Source: Planktothricoides sp. SR001 (GTDB taxonomy: Bacteria; Cyanobacteriota; Cyanobacteriia; Cyanobacteriales; Laspinemataceae). From it: DNA of 43,712 nucleotides. Each line of letters begins with the position of its first letter. The stretch's first letter is position 1. A model generated the notes under the pieces. That model was not told the DNA's origin. It made no database searches and worked only from the letters and a program-made list of their open reading frames with translations. Positions 15,584-23,780 of the stretch are shown one piece after another. The position numbers were made by a program, and so were the translations under genes. The DNA lies in NCBI RefSeq assembly GCF_001276715.1, contig NZ_LIUQ01000052.1, positions 1 through 43,712 on the forward strand, in the 5' to 3' direction.

Positions 15584-16888
15584 TTAGATCCGACCCCGCA
15601 ACATTTGACCCATTTCGTTAGGAGTGGGAGACTGTTCTAAGGCAATTTCTTCAGTAATTTTACCGGCTTGATAAAGCTCATAAAGCGATCGGTTCATCGT
15701 CGTCATACCTTCAAAAGTATCTTTCAGCATTATTTGTTGAATTTCCTCATACTGTTCTTTGACGATGTATTCCTTAATCACGTCGGTATTAATTAAGATG
15801 TCGTGAAACGCAGCCCGTTTCCCATCCGCAGTTTTACAGAGTAGCTGGGCAATAATTGCCACCAGAGATTCGGAAATTGATTTTCTCAAGGGAGGTTTTT
15901 CTTCTGGGGGAAACATATCCAAAATCCGAGTCAAGGTTCCCACGGCACTGTTAGTGTGCAGGGTTCCCGCCACCAAGTGACCTGTAGAAGCCGCTTTGAG
16001 AGCAATTTGCATCGCTTCCGCGTCCCGAATTTCTCCCACCAGCATCATGTCCGGGTCTTGTCGCAGCGCCCCTTTCAGGGCGTTCATAAATTTCAGCGTA
16101 TGTCGTCCGACTTCCCGGTGCTTAATCAGCGACTTTTTACTCTCATGGACGAATTCTACCGGGTCTTCAATGGTGATAATGTGATGGGCAAACTCCTTAT
16201 TAATGTAGTCAATCATTGCCGCCATCGTGGTAGACTTGCCTGAACCCGTCGGTCCCGTCACCAAAATCAGCCCCTTGTGGTAGTGACAGACTTTTTTAAA
16301 CACTGGCGGTAAGCTCAACTGCTCCATCGTCAATATTTTCGCCGCAATCAGTCGGAATACCACCGCAGGACCGGCTAAGGAGTCAAAGGCACTGATCCGG
16401 ATCCGCACAAACCCAAAGTCAAACACCCCGTCAAAGTCCAAGTTTTGTTGGAATTGTTGAATTTCCTCTGGGGTCATGCATTCCCGCAACCAGGACATAA
16501 AGGTATTCAAATCGGTTACGGGATAACCAGCGTCAGTAATTTCACCGCGTTTACGAAACCGGGGAAGCTCGTTTACACCAAGGTGAACGTCAGAAATCCC
16601 TTCTTCATTGGCTCGCCAGATAATATCTCTCAAGGTTGGCTGTCCCGGACCAAGACCCGAACTTGCCGGAGTTGCCGGGGCTGCCGGTTGACTAGCTTGA
16701 GGCGGGCGGGCGGCTGCCGGGGCGGGGGCGGGGGGGGCGGGTACGCTGGGCGCCGGTGGTTTTGCAGGGGGCGCGGTGGGGGGAGGCCCAGCAGTGGGAG
16801 GAGATGGAGGCCGACCCGCCATCGGCGGCGGCGGTACGGGCGGGCGTCCGGCGGGGGGCGGGGGTGGTGCTGGGCGCTTTGATGTCAT
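15584..16888 (-). CDS. pilT: Type IV pilus retraction ATPase PilT
   Basis: The 434-residue protein is a secretion/twitching ATPase. Walker A is GPTGSGKST at 212-220. The Asp box (ITIEDPVEF), Walker B (MMLVGEIRD) and His box (GTLHTNSA) follow in order. The AGEIRD-type hexapeptide (VGEIRDAE) and the T/H-rich retraction region are typical of PilT, which powers pilus disassembly at the inner-membrane face of the machine. Unusual is a long N-terminal extension of about 80 residues made almost wholly of Pro, Ala, Gly and Ser, encoded by GC-rich DNA (about 16.66-16.88 kb) unlike its surroundings. It is probably disordered and could dock partners. The core starts near residue 84 (PTLRDIIWRANEEGISDVHL). 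It heads an operon with the KaiB-like gene. Confidence 0.94.
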   Translation of the reverse strand: MTSKRPAPPPPPAGRPPVPPPPMAGRPPSPPTAGPPPTAPPAKPPAPSVPAPPAPAPAAARPPQASQPAAPATPASSGLGPGQPTLRDIIWRANEEGISDVHLGVNELPRFRKRGEITDAGYPVTDLNTFMSWLRECMTPEEIQQFQQNLDFDGVFDFGFVRIRISAFDSLAGPAVVFRLIAAKILTMEQLSLPPVFKKVCHYHKGLILVTGPTGSGKSTTMAAMIDYINKEFAHHIITIEDPVEFVHESKKSLIKHREVGRHTLKFMNALKGALRQDPDMMLVGEIRDAEAMQIALKAASTGHLVAGTLHTNSAVGTLTRILDMFPPEEKPPLRKSISESLVAIIAQLLCKTADGKRAAFHDILINTDVIKEYIVKEQYEEIQQIMLKDTFEGMTTMNRSLYELYQAGKITEEIALEQSPTPNEMGQMLRGRI

Positions 16889-17110
16889 AACAGGCTCCTA
16901 AGTTGACGATACAGACATCGGATAGCAATATTTTCACCGATCTGTTTCCAGATGGATGAATTAATTAAAAAATTTAGGGTCATTGTCAGACGGTCAAGCC
17001 GTTGACTGTTTACACTAAATTTGATTTGGCTTTTTTGTGACGTTTCTCAGAATTTTAGACGATCTGTCAGAATTTTAACGGTTTCAATATTTACTGGTGA
17101 GTTTATTCAT

Positions 17111-18232
17111 ATGTCAAAATCCCCGATTAAGATTTGTATTACCCTGGGAACTCGCCCGGAAGCGATTAAACTGGCTCCCGTGATTAGCTTGTTTCAGCGA
17201 TCGCCAGCTTTTACCACTCAGGTGGTCTTAACCGGGCAGCATCGGGAAATGGTGGATCAAGTGATGCAACTATTTGATTTAGCCGCTGACTCGGATCTGA
17301 AGATTATGCAGCCCAAACAAACCCTGACGGATATTACCTGTCGGAGTTTAAAAGGACTCGAAGAGTTGTTTACTCAGGAAAAACCCCAACTGGTTTTGGT
17401 GCAAGGGGATACAACCACTGCGTTTGCTGCGGCTTTGGCGGCATTTTATCAACAAATCCCCGTGGGTCATGTGGAAGCCGGGTTAAGAACGGATCATTTA
17501 TTTAATCCCTATCCCGAAGAAGCCAACCGACGTTTAATTTCCCAGATCGCCCAGCTTAATTTTGCCCCCACCACCCAATCGGTGGTAAATCTCCAACGTT
17601 CTGGGATTGCTGGGGCGATTCACCAAACCGGCAATACGGTGATTGATGCGTTGCTGACCGTTGCCCAGGGACAACCTGATTGTCCCGTTGAGGGGTTGGA
17701 CTGGCATAAATACCGGGTATTGTTAGCTACGGTTCATCGCCGGGAAAATTGGGGCGAACCCCTGCAAGGAATTGCCCAAGGATTTTGCCAAATTTTAGAG
17801 AAATTTCCCGATACTGCGTTGTTGTTGCCATTACATCGCAATCCCACGGTACGGGAACCTTTGCAAGGGATCTTAGGAGATCATCCTAGGGTTTTTTTAA
17901 CCGAACCCCTGGATTATGGTCAGTTAGTTGGGGCGATGCAGCGCTGTTATTTGTTATTGAGTGATTCTGGTGGATTGCAAGAAGAAGCTCCCGCTTTGGG
18001 TAAGCCGGTGTTGGTGTTGCGAGAAACTACGGAACGGCCAGAAGCGGTTGAGGCGGGAACTTCCAAGCTGGTGGGGACTGAACCAGGGGGGATTCTAGCG
18101 GCTGCCAGTGAGCTACTCAGTGACACGGCGGCTTATGAGAAAATGGCCAAGGCCGTAAATCCGTTTGGGGATGGTCATGCAAGTGAGCGGATTTTGCAAA
18201 TTGTTAGTGATTATTTCGGTTTAGACTCTTAG
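17111..18232 (+). CDS. wecB: UDP-N-acetylglucosamine 2-epimerase (non-hydrolysing)
   Basis: The frame from ATG 17111 gives 373 residues, the usual WecB length. It opens KICITLGTRPEAIKLAPVI, the family N-terminus, and has VQGDTTTAFAAALAAF, VGHVEAGLRT, a PEEANRRLISQIA segment, TVHRRENWG, LLPLHRNPTVREPL, and SDSGGLQEEAPALGKPVLVLRETTERPEA with catalytic and UDP-binding residues in place. It interconverts UDP-GlcNAc and UDP-ManNAc for surface polysaccharides. The frame is open upstream to 17021, but the extra residues do not match the family, so 17111 is chosen. It is transcribed divergently from the pilT operon. No polysaccharide genes are adjacent. Confidence 0.95.
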   Translation: MSKSPIKICITLGTRPEAIKLAPVISLFQRSPAFTTQVVLTGQHREMVDQVMQLFDLAADSDLKIMQPKQTLTDITCRSLKGLEELFTQEKPQLVLVQGDTTTAFAAALAAFYQQIPVGHVEAGLRTDHLFNPYPEEANRRLISQIAQLNFAPTTQSVVNLQRSGIAGAIHQTGNTVIDALLTVAQGQPDCPVEGLDWHKYRVLLATVHRRENWGEPLQGIAQGFCQILEKFPDTALLLPLHRNPTVREPLQGILGDHPRVFLTEPLDYGQLVGAMQRCYLLLSDSGGLQEEAPALGKPVLVLRETTERPEAVEAGTSKLVGTEPGGILAAASELLSDTAAYEKMAKAVNPFGDGHASERILQIVSDYFGLDS

Positions 18233-18410
18233 GGTGTAGGGTCTGGGGCCGCCATCGGTGTAGGGGAGCGGAGGGGATGAGGGGCAGAGGAGCTTCAGGA
18301 GCAGAGGAGACCGCCGTCGGCAGAGGAGTTTCAGGAGCAGAGGGGCAGAGGAGATGAGGAGAAAAATATCCCCCCTGCACCCCTGCACCCCCGCTCCCCC
18401 GCTCCCCATG
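18233..18410. repeat. G/A-rich degenerate tandem repeats after wecB
   Basis: About 180 bp built from GAGGGGCAGAGGAG-type and TTCAGGAGCAGAGG units, then a C-rich counterpart (CCCTGCACCCCTGCACCCCC, CCCGCTCCCCCGCTCC). The G-rich and C-rich halves can pair imperfectly, so it may act as a terminator for wecB. No gene is supported in 18233-18542; the reading frames there are low-complexity. Confidence 0.75.
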
Positions 18411-18542
18411 AATATAGCTGGGTAAAATTTCGGGTATTTGAGCCAAATAAAAGCCTGTCGTCTCACGTTTTCCCTGGTTTCTGAGCCAATAATGCCTCCA
18501 GGGGTGAGTTCAACAGGCATGAGATGATCGAAAAAACAAGAC

Positions 18543-18932
18543 TTAATCTAAATAGCCCATCAGGACTTCATAATCATCAATAATATTGGATGCGATCGGG
18601 CGAAGGGCGGTCAGCATCCCAGTAATGTGCAGGGTGCTCGAGGTAATCGGTCGAGTCCCGGAAGCAAACATCGTATCTTGAACTTTGAGGCTTCCGGCGC
18701 CAATTGGGCGAATCCCTGCTTGGTTGAAGGTATCAACCACTACTAAACTACTTGGAGTGACCGGGCGGTTGGCAAACACCATTTTCGGTATGGCTACCTG
18801 AATGGCTGCGGATGTTTTGGTTTCTGCTGGATTCTCGTTAATGGTTTTTTCCTCAGTTTTCTTTACAGTCTTTTTTTCTTCAGGGCTGCTGGTTTTGCTT
18901 GTCCCTTTAGCTTCCTCAGTGCTGGTGGTCAC
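18543..18932 (-). CDS. Hypothetical protein with four RP[VI]-type repeats
   Basis: I do not recognise this 129-residue protein. The first 40 residues are Thr/Ser/Glu/Lys-rich and probably disordered. From about residue 44 there are four similar units of about 17-22 residues, beginning RPVTPSSLVV, RPIGAGSLKV, RPITSSTLHI and RPIASNIIDD. They are separated by short stretches such as VDTFNQAGI and QDTMFASGT, and the protein ends DYEVLMGYLD. The hydrophobic pattern within each unit suggests a small repeated beta or solenoid fold. There is no signal peptide or membrane segment. It is monocistronic, between the wecB 3' region and the TnpB element. A ribosome binding site is plausible (AGAGGAAT upstream on the minus strand). 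Confidence 0.6.
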   Translation of the reverse strand: MTTSTEEAKGTSKTSSPEEKKTVKKTEEKTINENPAETKTSAAIQVAIPKMVFANRPVTPSSLVVVDTFNQAGIRPIGAGSLKVQDTMFASGTRPITSSTLHITGMLTALRPIASNIIDDYEVLMGYLD

Positions 18933-19029
18933 GGTCTATTCCTCTCGATTCGATTTGTGACGCCGTTAGCAATCAAGGAGAACCCTAAAATAACAACAGG
19001 ATTCAGCTTGTGATAACACGCTTACATTA

Positions 19030-19071
19030 GTGAACTACCCACGCCGAATCAAAGATTACGGCGTGGGCTTC
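19030..19071 (-). ncRNA. Right-end hairpin, probable 3' end of the TnpB guide RNA
   Basis: In characterised TnpB systems the omega RNA overlaps the end of tnpB, finishes in the right-end hairpin, and the guide is whatever lies just outside the element. Here the hairpin 19038-19067 is followed on the minus strand by TAGTTCAC and then TAATGTAAGCGTGTTA, the predicted start of the guide (19029 downwards). The 5' end of the RNA is not determined and would lie inside tnpB. Confidence 0.55.
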
Positions 19072-20244
19072 CTATCCAGAAACCTGCGAGACAGTAGAAG
19101 ACTTCCGTCCTTTACTGCCTCGTCTTACAGTTTGACAATAGGCGGAATCCCCCGTTCCAGAGGTCAAAATGCGCAGTCCTTCATCTCGAATATTGATGGC
19201 AGCGTTGATGTCACGATCATGTTTTGTACCGCAACTATGGCACTGCCAAAAACGAACATCTAGGGGAAGGCTGTCAACCCTATTTAAGCATACGTTGCAG
19301 GTTTTAGAAGATGGGAAAAATCTGTCAACTTCCAGATAAACTTTCCCTTCCCATTCTGCCTTGTACTTTAACATGGTGCAAAATTGCCCCCAGCCTACTT
19401 GTCCAATGGACTTGGCTAGGCAATGATTTTGCCTCAGATTTTGTACAGCCAGATTTTCTACCAAAATGACTTGGTTTTCGTCTACTATCCTGCGCGATAG
19501 TTTATGGTGAAAATCCTCTCTGCAACGAGCTATTTTGTTATGGATAGCAGCTACCTGCCGTCTGGTTTTTTCACGATTATTAGACTCTTTTTGGCGGCGC
19601 GATAAACGCTTTTGCTTCCGTTTTAAGTTGCGCTCATGCTTTTCTAACCATCGTGGATTGGCAAATTTTGAACCGTCGCTGGTGACTGCGAAATGGTTCA
19701 GCCCCAAATCAATCCCTATCGCTTTCCCTTCAGTAGATAGCTCAGGAGATTCTTTTCCGTCGTCTACCAAAACAGAAGCAAAATATTGTCCCTTACTGTT
19801 CATAGACACTGTTACGGTTTTGACTGTCCCTTCTAAGTCTCTATGAATAACAGCAGGAACTTCTCCTATTTTGGGGAACTTGATGCTTCTGTCTAGGACT
19901 TTGACGTTTTGAGGGTAACTAATGGATTGATGCCCTCGTTTGGATTTGAACTTAGGATACTTAGCTCGACGTTCAAAGAAGTTAATAAATGCTCTAGATA
20001 AATTAAGAGCAACAACTTGTAGGCATTGGGAATAAGGCTCTAATAACCATTCATGCTCTTTTTTTAAGTCTGTAATGGCTTTTTGAATCGCAAAACGACT
20101 CAGCCCTTTACCTGTATTCTTGTAAGTTTCTTTGACTTGATTCAAGGCATAATTCCAAGCGAACCGACAACAGCCAAACGAGCGTCGAAAATGTAACGCT
20201 TGTTCTGGGGTTGGATAGAGTCGGTACTTTGTTGCCTTGACCAT
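19072..20244 (-). CDS. tnpB: TnpB, RNA-guided nuclease of the IS200/IS605 family
   Basis: The 390 residues show the TnpB layout: an N-terminal MVKATKYRLYPTPEQ helix-turn region, a central basic region (RKQKRLSRRQKESNNREKTR), and a RuvC-like domain with its acidic residues in GIDLGLNHFAV, ILVENLAVQNL and HDRDINAAINI. A CxxC...CxxC zinc ribbon (CNVCLNR to CHSCGTKHDRD) lies between the second and third RuvC segments. All catalytic and zinc residues are present, so it is likely active. TnpB is an RNA-guided DNA nuclease related to Cas12 that helps its transposon persist. The last 20 or so residues (RRGSKGRKSSTVSQ) are basic and Ser-rich. The protein is intact although tnpA is absent. Confidence 0.95.
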   Translation of the reverse strand: MVKATKYRLYPTPEQALHFRRSFGCCRFAWNYALNQVKETYKNTGKGLSRFAIQKAITDLKKEHEWLLEPYSQCLQVVALNLSRAFINFFERRAKYPKFKSKRGHQSISYPQNVKVLDRSIKFPKIGEVPAVIHRDLEGTVKTVTVSMNSKGQYFASVLVDDGKESPELSTEGKAIGIDLGLNHFAVTSDGSKFANPRWLEKHERNLKRKQKRLSRRQKESNNREKTRRQVAAIHNKIARCREDFHHKLSRRIVDENQVILVENLAVQNLRQNHCLAKSIGQVGWGQFCTMLKYKAEWEGKVYLEVDRFFPSSKTCNVCLNRVDSLPLDVRFWQCHSCGTKHDRDINAAINIRDEGLRILTSGTGDSAYCQTVRRGSKGRKSSTVSQVSG

Positions 20245-20345
20245 TTGTAAGAAAATGAATTCATGTTAAGTTAACTCTAGCATAAAATGTGGGGGATGTC
20301 CATGTATCCCGATGTTGACCCCACTGGAACGCGGGATTTATTGCC

Positions 20346-20746
20346 TCCCCCACACCCCCACCATTAGTTAAACTTTCGCCCCAAAGGGGAATGCCTGCAA
20401 ATCAGATAGCTGTTATGTTTGCTGGCGATCGCTCCACAATTATCTTTGCCCTGAGAATTTCCCCTCGATGCCCGCTTAATTTCAAGGGAGGCGGTTTTTG
20501 CCTGGGGAAAACATAGTTTCATCGGTCTGTTATACATAGAGAATCTAGATGATGGGAATAAAAATATGCGATCGCTCTCTTAAGAAAAGTTAATATAATC
20601 CCAATCAGAGAAACCGGGTTTTTTCGGGGTGAATTTGCCCCAAAATTGCCAACAAAAAGCCGCCAACTCGGTTTTTTTTGCCTTGGCTAATATATCCCTG
20701 AAGTTAATACATATATTCAGCAATTTGTCAATAGTTCTGAGAAACA
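20346..20746. other. Intergenic gap before uvrB, with one degenerate 15-mer
   Basis: No gene is supported here. A G-centred palindromic 15-mer, degenerate in its last bases (AGAAACCGGGTTTTT, 20609-20623), stands alone with no C-centred partner. Two HIP1 octamers are present. A TATAAT-like hexamer at 20592-20597 lies too far upstream to be assigned to uvrB with confidence. Confidence 0.6.
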
Positions 20747-22753
20747 ATGAAAAACTTTTGTCTCGAAGCCCCATTTCAACCGACCGGCGACCAACCAAAG
20801 GCGATCGCGCAACTGATTGCCAATTTGCAAGGAGGAAAACGCCGCCAAACGCTCCTGGGCGCCACAGGGACCGGCAAAACTTACACTATTGCCAAAACCA
20901 TTGAAAAAATTGGCAAACCCACCTTAGTCCTAGCCCATAATAAAACCTTAGCCGCCCAACTTTGCAACGAATTTAGAAACTTTTTCCCTCACAATGCGGT
21001 TGAATACTTTATTTCTTACTACGACTATTATCAACCAGAAGCCTATATCCCGGTCAGCGATACTTATATTGAAAAAAGTGCGTCCATCAACGATGAAATT
21101 GATATGTTGCGCCATTCAGCCACCCGGTCATTATTTGAACGCCGGGATGTAATTGTCGTCGCTTCAATTAGCTGTATTTATGGGTTAGGAATTCCCGCCG
21201 AATATCTCAAAGCGGCGATTCCTTTATCCGTAGGGGAAGAACTGGATCAACGGCAATTGCTGCGGGAATTAGCCACCCTCCAATATATGAGAAATGACCT
21301 GGATTTAGGGCGGGGACGTTTCCGGGTTAAAGGAGATGTTTTAGAAATTGGCCCTGCTTACGAAGACCGCATTATTCGCGTTGAATTTTTTGGCGATGAA
21401 ATTGATGCCATTCGCTATATAGACCCGGTGACAGGGGCAATTATCCAAAGTTTAGATAGTTTAAATATCTATCCAGCCCGTCACTTTGTCACCCCTCAAG
21501 ATCGACTAGAAGCCGCTTGTCAAGATATTAAAACTGAATTAGAAAATCGATTGGCTGAATTAGAAAAAGCGGGCAAACTTTTAGAAGCGCAACGCTTAGA
21601 ACAGCGCACTCGCTATGATTTAGAAATGCTGTCGGAAGTGGGATATTGTAATGGGGTAGAAAACTATTCTCGGCATTTAGCCGGTCGAAACCCAGGGGAA
21701 CCCCCAGAATGTTTAATTGATTACTTTCCCTCCGACTGGTTATTAGTAGTGGATGAATCTCATGTTACCGTGCCGCAAATTCGGGGGATGTATCATGGAG
21801 ATCAATCCCGCAAACAAGTGTTAATTGAGCATGGATTTCGCTTACCCAGTGCGGCGGATAATCGCCCTTTAAAAGCGGAGGAGTTTTGGCAAAAAGTTAA
21901 TCAATGTATTTTTGTTTCAGCGACTCCAGGGGATTGGGAAATAGAACATTCTCAAGGGGAAATTGTCGAGCAAATTATTCGCCCCACTGGGGTGGTAGAT
22001 CCAGAGTTATTTGTCAGACCGAGTAAGGGACAAGTGGATGATTTATTAGGAGAAATTAACCAGCGAATTGACCGCAAAGAACGGGTACTGGTGACAACTT
22101 TAACTAAACGTATGGCGGAAGATTTGACGGAATATTTCCAAGACCAAGGGGTGCGGGTGCGTTATCTGCATTCCGATGTGAAGTCGATTGAACGGATTGA
22201 AATTATCCAAGCATTGCGTCAGGGCGAATTTGATGTTTTGATTGGGGTGAATTTATTACGAGAAGGTTTGGATTTACCGGAAGTTTCTTTGGTGGCTATT
22301 TTAGATGCGGATAAGGAGGGATTTTTGCGGGCAGAACGTTCTTTGATTCAAACGATTGGTCGGGCAGCCCGTCATGTGCAAGGACAAGCGATTTTATATG
22401 CGGATAATCTGACAGAGAGTATGGCTAAAGCCATTAGTGAAACGGAACGTCGCCGCCAAATTCAATTGGAGTATAATCAAAAACACGGCATTACGCCCCG
22501 GTCGATTGTGAAAACTTCTAGTAATGCAATTTTATCGTTTTTGGAAATTTCTCGGCGGTTGCATACGGATGGGAAAAACCGCGAGGATTTACCGTTAATT
22601 GAACAGTTGCCTTTGGAGGAAATTCCCCAGTTAATTACTCAGTTAGAAAGTGAGATGAAACAAGCGGCTAAGGCTTTGGAATTTGAGCAAGCGGCTCAGT
22701 TGCGCGATCGCATTAAGTTATTGAGAGAAAGACTGGTGGGACATAAAATTTAG
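20747..22753 (+). CDS. uvrB: Excinuclease ABC subunit B
   Basis: The 668-residue protein is UvrB, the damage-verification helicase of nucleotide excision repair. Walker A is GATGTGKT (38-45). The beta-hairpin region that clamps DNA is seen in [13 protein letters not shown]. Walker B is VVDESHV; later helicase motifs include [36 protein letters not shown] and QTIGRAARH. The C-terminal UVR motif that binds UvrC ([28 protein letters not shown]) is intact. Length is normal. The ATG follows GAGAAACA with no strong Shine-Dalgarno, common in cyanobacteria. It is monocistronic. No LexA-type operator was recognised upstream. Confidence 0.97.
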   Translation: MKNFCLEAPFQPTGDQPKAIAQLIANLQGGKRRQTLLGATGTGKTYTIAKTIEKIGKPTLVLAHNKTLAAQLCNEFRNFFPHNAVEYFISYYDYYQPEAYIPVSDTYIEKSASINDEIDMLRHSATRSLFERRDVIVVASISCIYGLGIPAEYLKAAIPLSVGEELDQRQLLRELATLQYMRNDLDLGRGRFRVKGDVLEIGPAYEDRIIRVEFFGDEIDAIRYIDPVTGAIIQSLDSLNIYPARHFVTPQDRLEAACQDIKTELENRLAELEKAGKLLEAQRLEQRTRYDLEMLSEVGYCNGVENYSRHLAGRNPGEPPECLIDYFPSDWLLVVDESHVTVPQIRGMYHGDQSRKQVLIEHGFRLPSAADNRPLKAEEFWQKVNQCIFVSATPGDWEIEHSQGEIVEQIIRPTGVVDPELFVRPSKGQVDDLLGEINQRIDRKERVLVTTLTKRMAEDLTEYFQDQGVRVRYLHSDVKSIERIEIIQALRQGEFDVLIGVNLLREGLDLPEVSLVAILDADKEGFLRAERSLIQTIGRAARHVQGQAILYADNLTESMAKAISETERRRQIQLEYNQKHGITPRSIVKTSSNAILSFLEISRRLHTDGKNREDLPLIEQLPLEEIPQLITQLESEMKQAAKALEFEQAAQLRDRIKLLRERLVGHKI

Positions 22754-22838
22754 CGGAATATAGTTATTTCAATTGTGCTTGAGAGAAGGAATCAGGGGCG
22801 ATCGTAGGGGCTTTTCCGTGGCGGTGGTTGCCCCGCGC

Positions 22839-22906
22839 AAGGGCGCAAGCATTGCGCCCCTACAGCAAATCAAAAAATATTTTAGGGGCGCAATGCTTGC
22901 GCCCTT
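22839..22906. repeat. 24-bp perfect inverted repeat, each arm itself palindromic
   Basis: 22839-22862 is the exact reverse complement of 22883-22906, with a 20-nt loop. Each arm contains GGGCGCAA-GCA-TTGCGCCC, which is palindromic by itself, so the element can fold as one long or two short hairpins. It belongs to the GCGCAATGCTTGCGCCCC repeats common in cyanobacterial spacers. It lies between uvrB and a convergent minus-strand gene and may serve both as terminator. Confidence 0.9.
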
Positions 22907-22985
22907 GATTGATTATCTCAGGTACAATTGAAACAACAAATATCTCTTCATTTTGAGCGATTTGTGTAATATCTGCTTTACTCAT
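22860..22985 (-). CDS. 41-codon frame overlapping the antitoxin stop (doubtful gene)
   Basis: A minus-strand ATG at 22985 overlaps the stop codon of the upstream antitoxin-like gene (ATGAGTAA arrangement), as in coupled toxin-antitoxin pairs. It reads MSKADITQIAQNEEIFVVSI and then runs into the inverted repeat, whose sequence supplies the last 16 or so residues and the stop. The first 26 residues could be what is left of a partner cut short by repeat insertion. They do not resemble a PIN domain, so I make no functional call. It may be chance. Confidence 0.22.
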   Translation of the reverse strand: MSKADITQIAQNEEIFVVSIVPEIINQGRKHCAPKIFFDLL

Positions 22986-23457
22986 AAAAACCTGCTTGTT
23001 GACTAATTTCCATGATTTCATCTAACAGGATTTCCCTTTGTTCATCGCGTTTAATTTTGTAATCTAGTAAATCCTGTAGAGAAATTATCGATGCTGCCTC
23101 CAGATGAATCGCCGGAATCACTTTTGATTCTATAAGCTGCAATAATTCAGCCTGAGATATTTGCAGAATATTGGCGGCCATATCTGTTGTAATTTGATAA
23201 TTTGCTGGTAAAAAATGAAGAATATTACCAGATTCAATTTTTTGAATTATTTTGTGTAAAAAGCTATAAATATCTTCAGTTATTATCAATTCTTCTCCAT
23301 TTTTTAGGATTAATTTTGTTGCCGGATTTTCTGAATTAAATAATTGAGACAATTTGGCAATTGCTTGTAGATTTTTTGTGGGAAACAAAAAATTTGTTTT
23401 TGATATTGTCTGGTCTAGCATCTGAAATATTCCTCTTTTAATATGGTTCGTTCGCAA
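22978..23457 (-). CDS. Antitoxin-like protein with MerR/excisionase-type HTH
   Basis: The 159-residue protein has a variable N-terminal part and a C-terminal DNA-binding region: TTDMAANILQISQAELLQLIESKVIPAIHL, then IISLQDLLDYKIKRDEQREILLDEIMEISQQAGFYE. This matches the pattern of cyanobacterial excisionase-fold antitoxins, which run from a helix-turn-helix at 'AA.IL.IS...L..LIE...IP' to 'DLL.YK..RDEQR...LDE...SQ..G.YE'. Those proteins usually precede a PIN-domain (VapC-type) toxin. Here no PIN gene follows; instead there is a short frame running into an inverted repeat. The second methionine (MLDQTIS) is an alternative start. It may now be an orphan antitoxin. Confidence 0.7.
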   Translation of the reverse strand: MRTNHIKRGIFQMLDQTISKTNFLFPTKNLQAIAKLSQLFNSENPATKLILKNGEELIITEDIYSFLHKIIQKIESGNILHFLPANYQITTDMAANILQISQAELLQLIESKVIPAIHLEAASIISLQDLLDYKIKRDEQREILLDEIMEISQQAGFYE

Positions 23458-23467
23458 TACCTACCAA

Positions 23468-23517
23468 TGTCATTGTAACCGGGCGTAAAACCTGTCATTG
23501 TAACCGGGCGTAAAACC
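23468..23517. repeat. 25-bp direct repeat, two copies
   Basis: TGTCATTGTAACCGGGCGTA plus AAACC occurs back to back at 23468-23492 and 23493-23517, just upstream (on its own strand) of the antitoxin-like gene. Position and tandem arrangement would suit paired operators for that protein, though it may equally be a plain duplication. The remaining gap to 23780 contains no supported gene. Confidence 0.8.
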
Positions 23518-23780
23518 AAGGAGTGTGGGGAACCGCAATCGGCGATCGCGGAGTTTGACGAGTACAATGTTGCTCTACTTGGGGAAACCCCCAAGACCGC
23601 ACTTTTGTTTTGCGTTGGTCTGGTTCGGGGAGCAGCGATCGGGGTTTGGGAGGATGGGGTATAAATTTGCTGCTACGTCCGGTTGGCTAAAAAACGAAGC
23701 ATCGGTTTCTGAATCTGAAGTCGATCGCTCATCATGCCTTAAATTAATCATTATAAGTTGTACAGTCTAATCGTCATATT

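Larger units (their letters stand above)
19030..20345 (-). mobile_element. IS200/IS605-family element with tnpB only
   Basis: The element carries tnpB (minus strand) but no tnpA transposase. Its right end, at low coordinates, is marked by a 9-bp hairpin (CCCACGCCG 19038-19046 with 19059-19067) followed on the minus strand by TAGTTCAC, a usual IS605-type right end; I put the boundary at 19030. The left end is less certain: palindromic G/C-rich sequence at about 20289-20362 (GTGGGGGATG, GACCCCACTGG, CCTCCCCCAC) looks like the left-end hairpin region. No direct repeats are expected in this family. Mobility would need TnpA supplied in trans. Confidence 0.8.

Noticed and set aside
16445-16882. Plus-strand Gly/Arg-rich frame opposite pilT
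   Set aside because: It is the antisense of the GC-rich proline tail and the PilT core; open only because of base composition.
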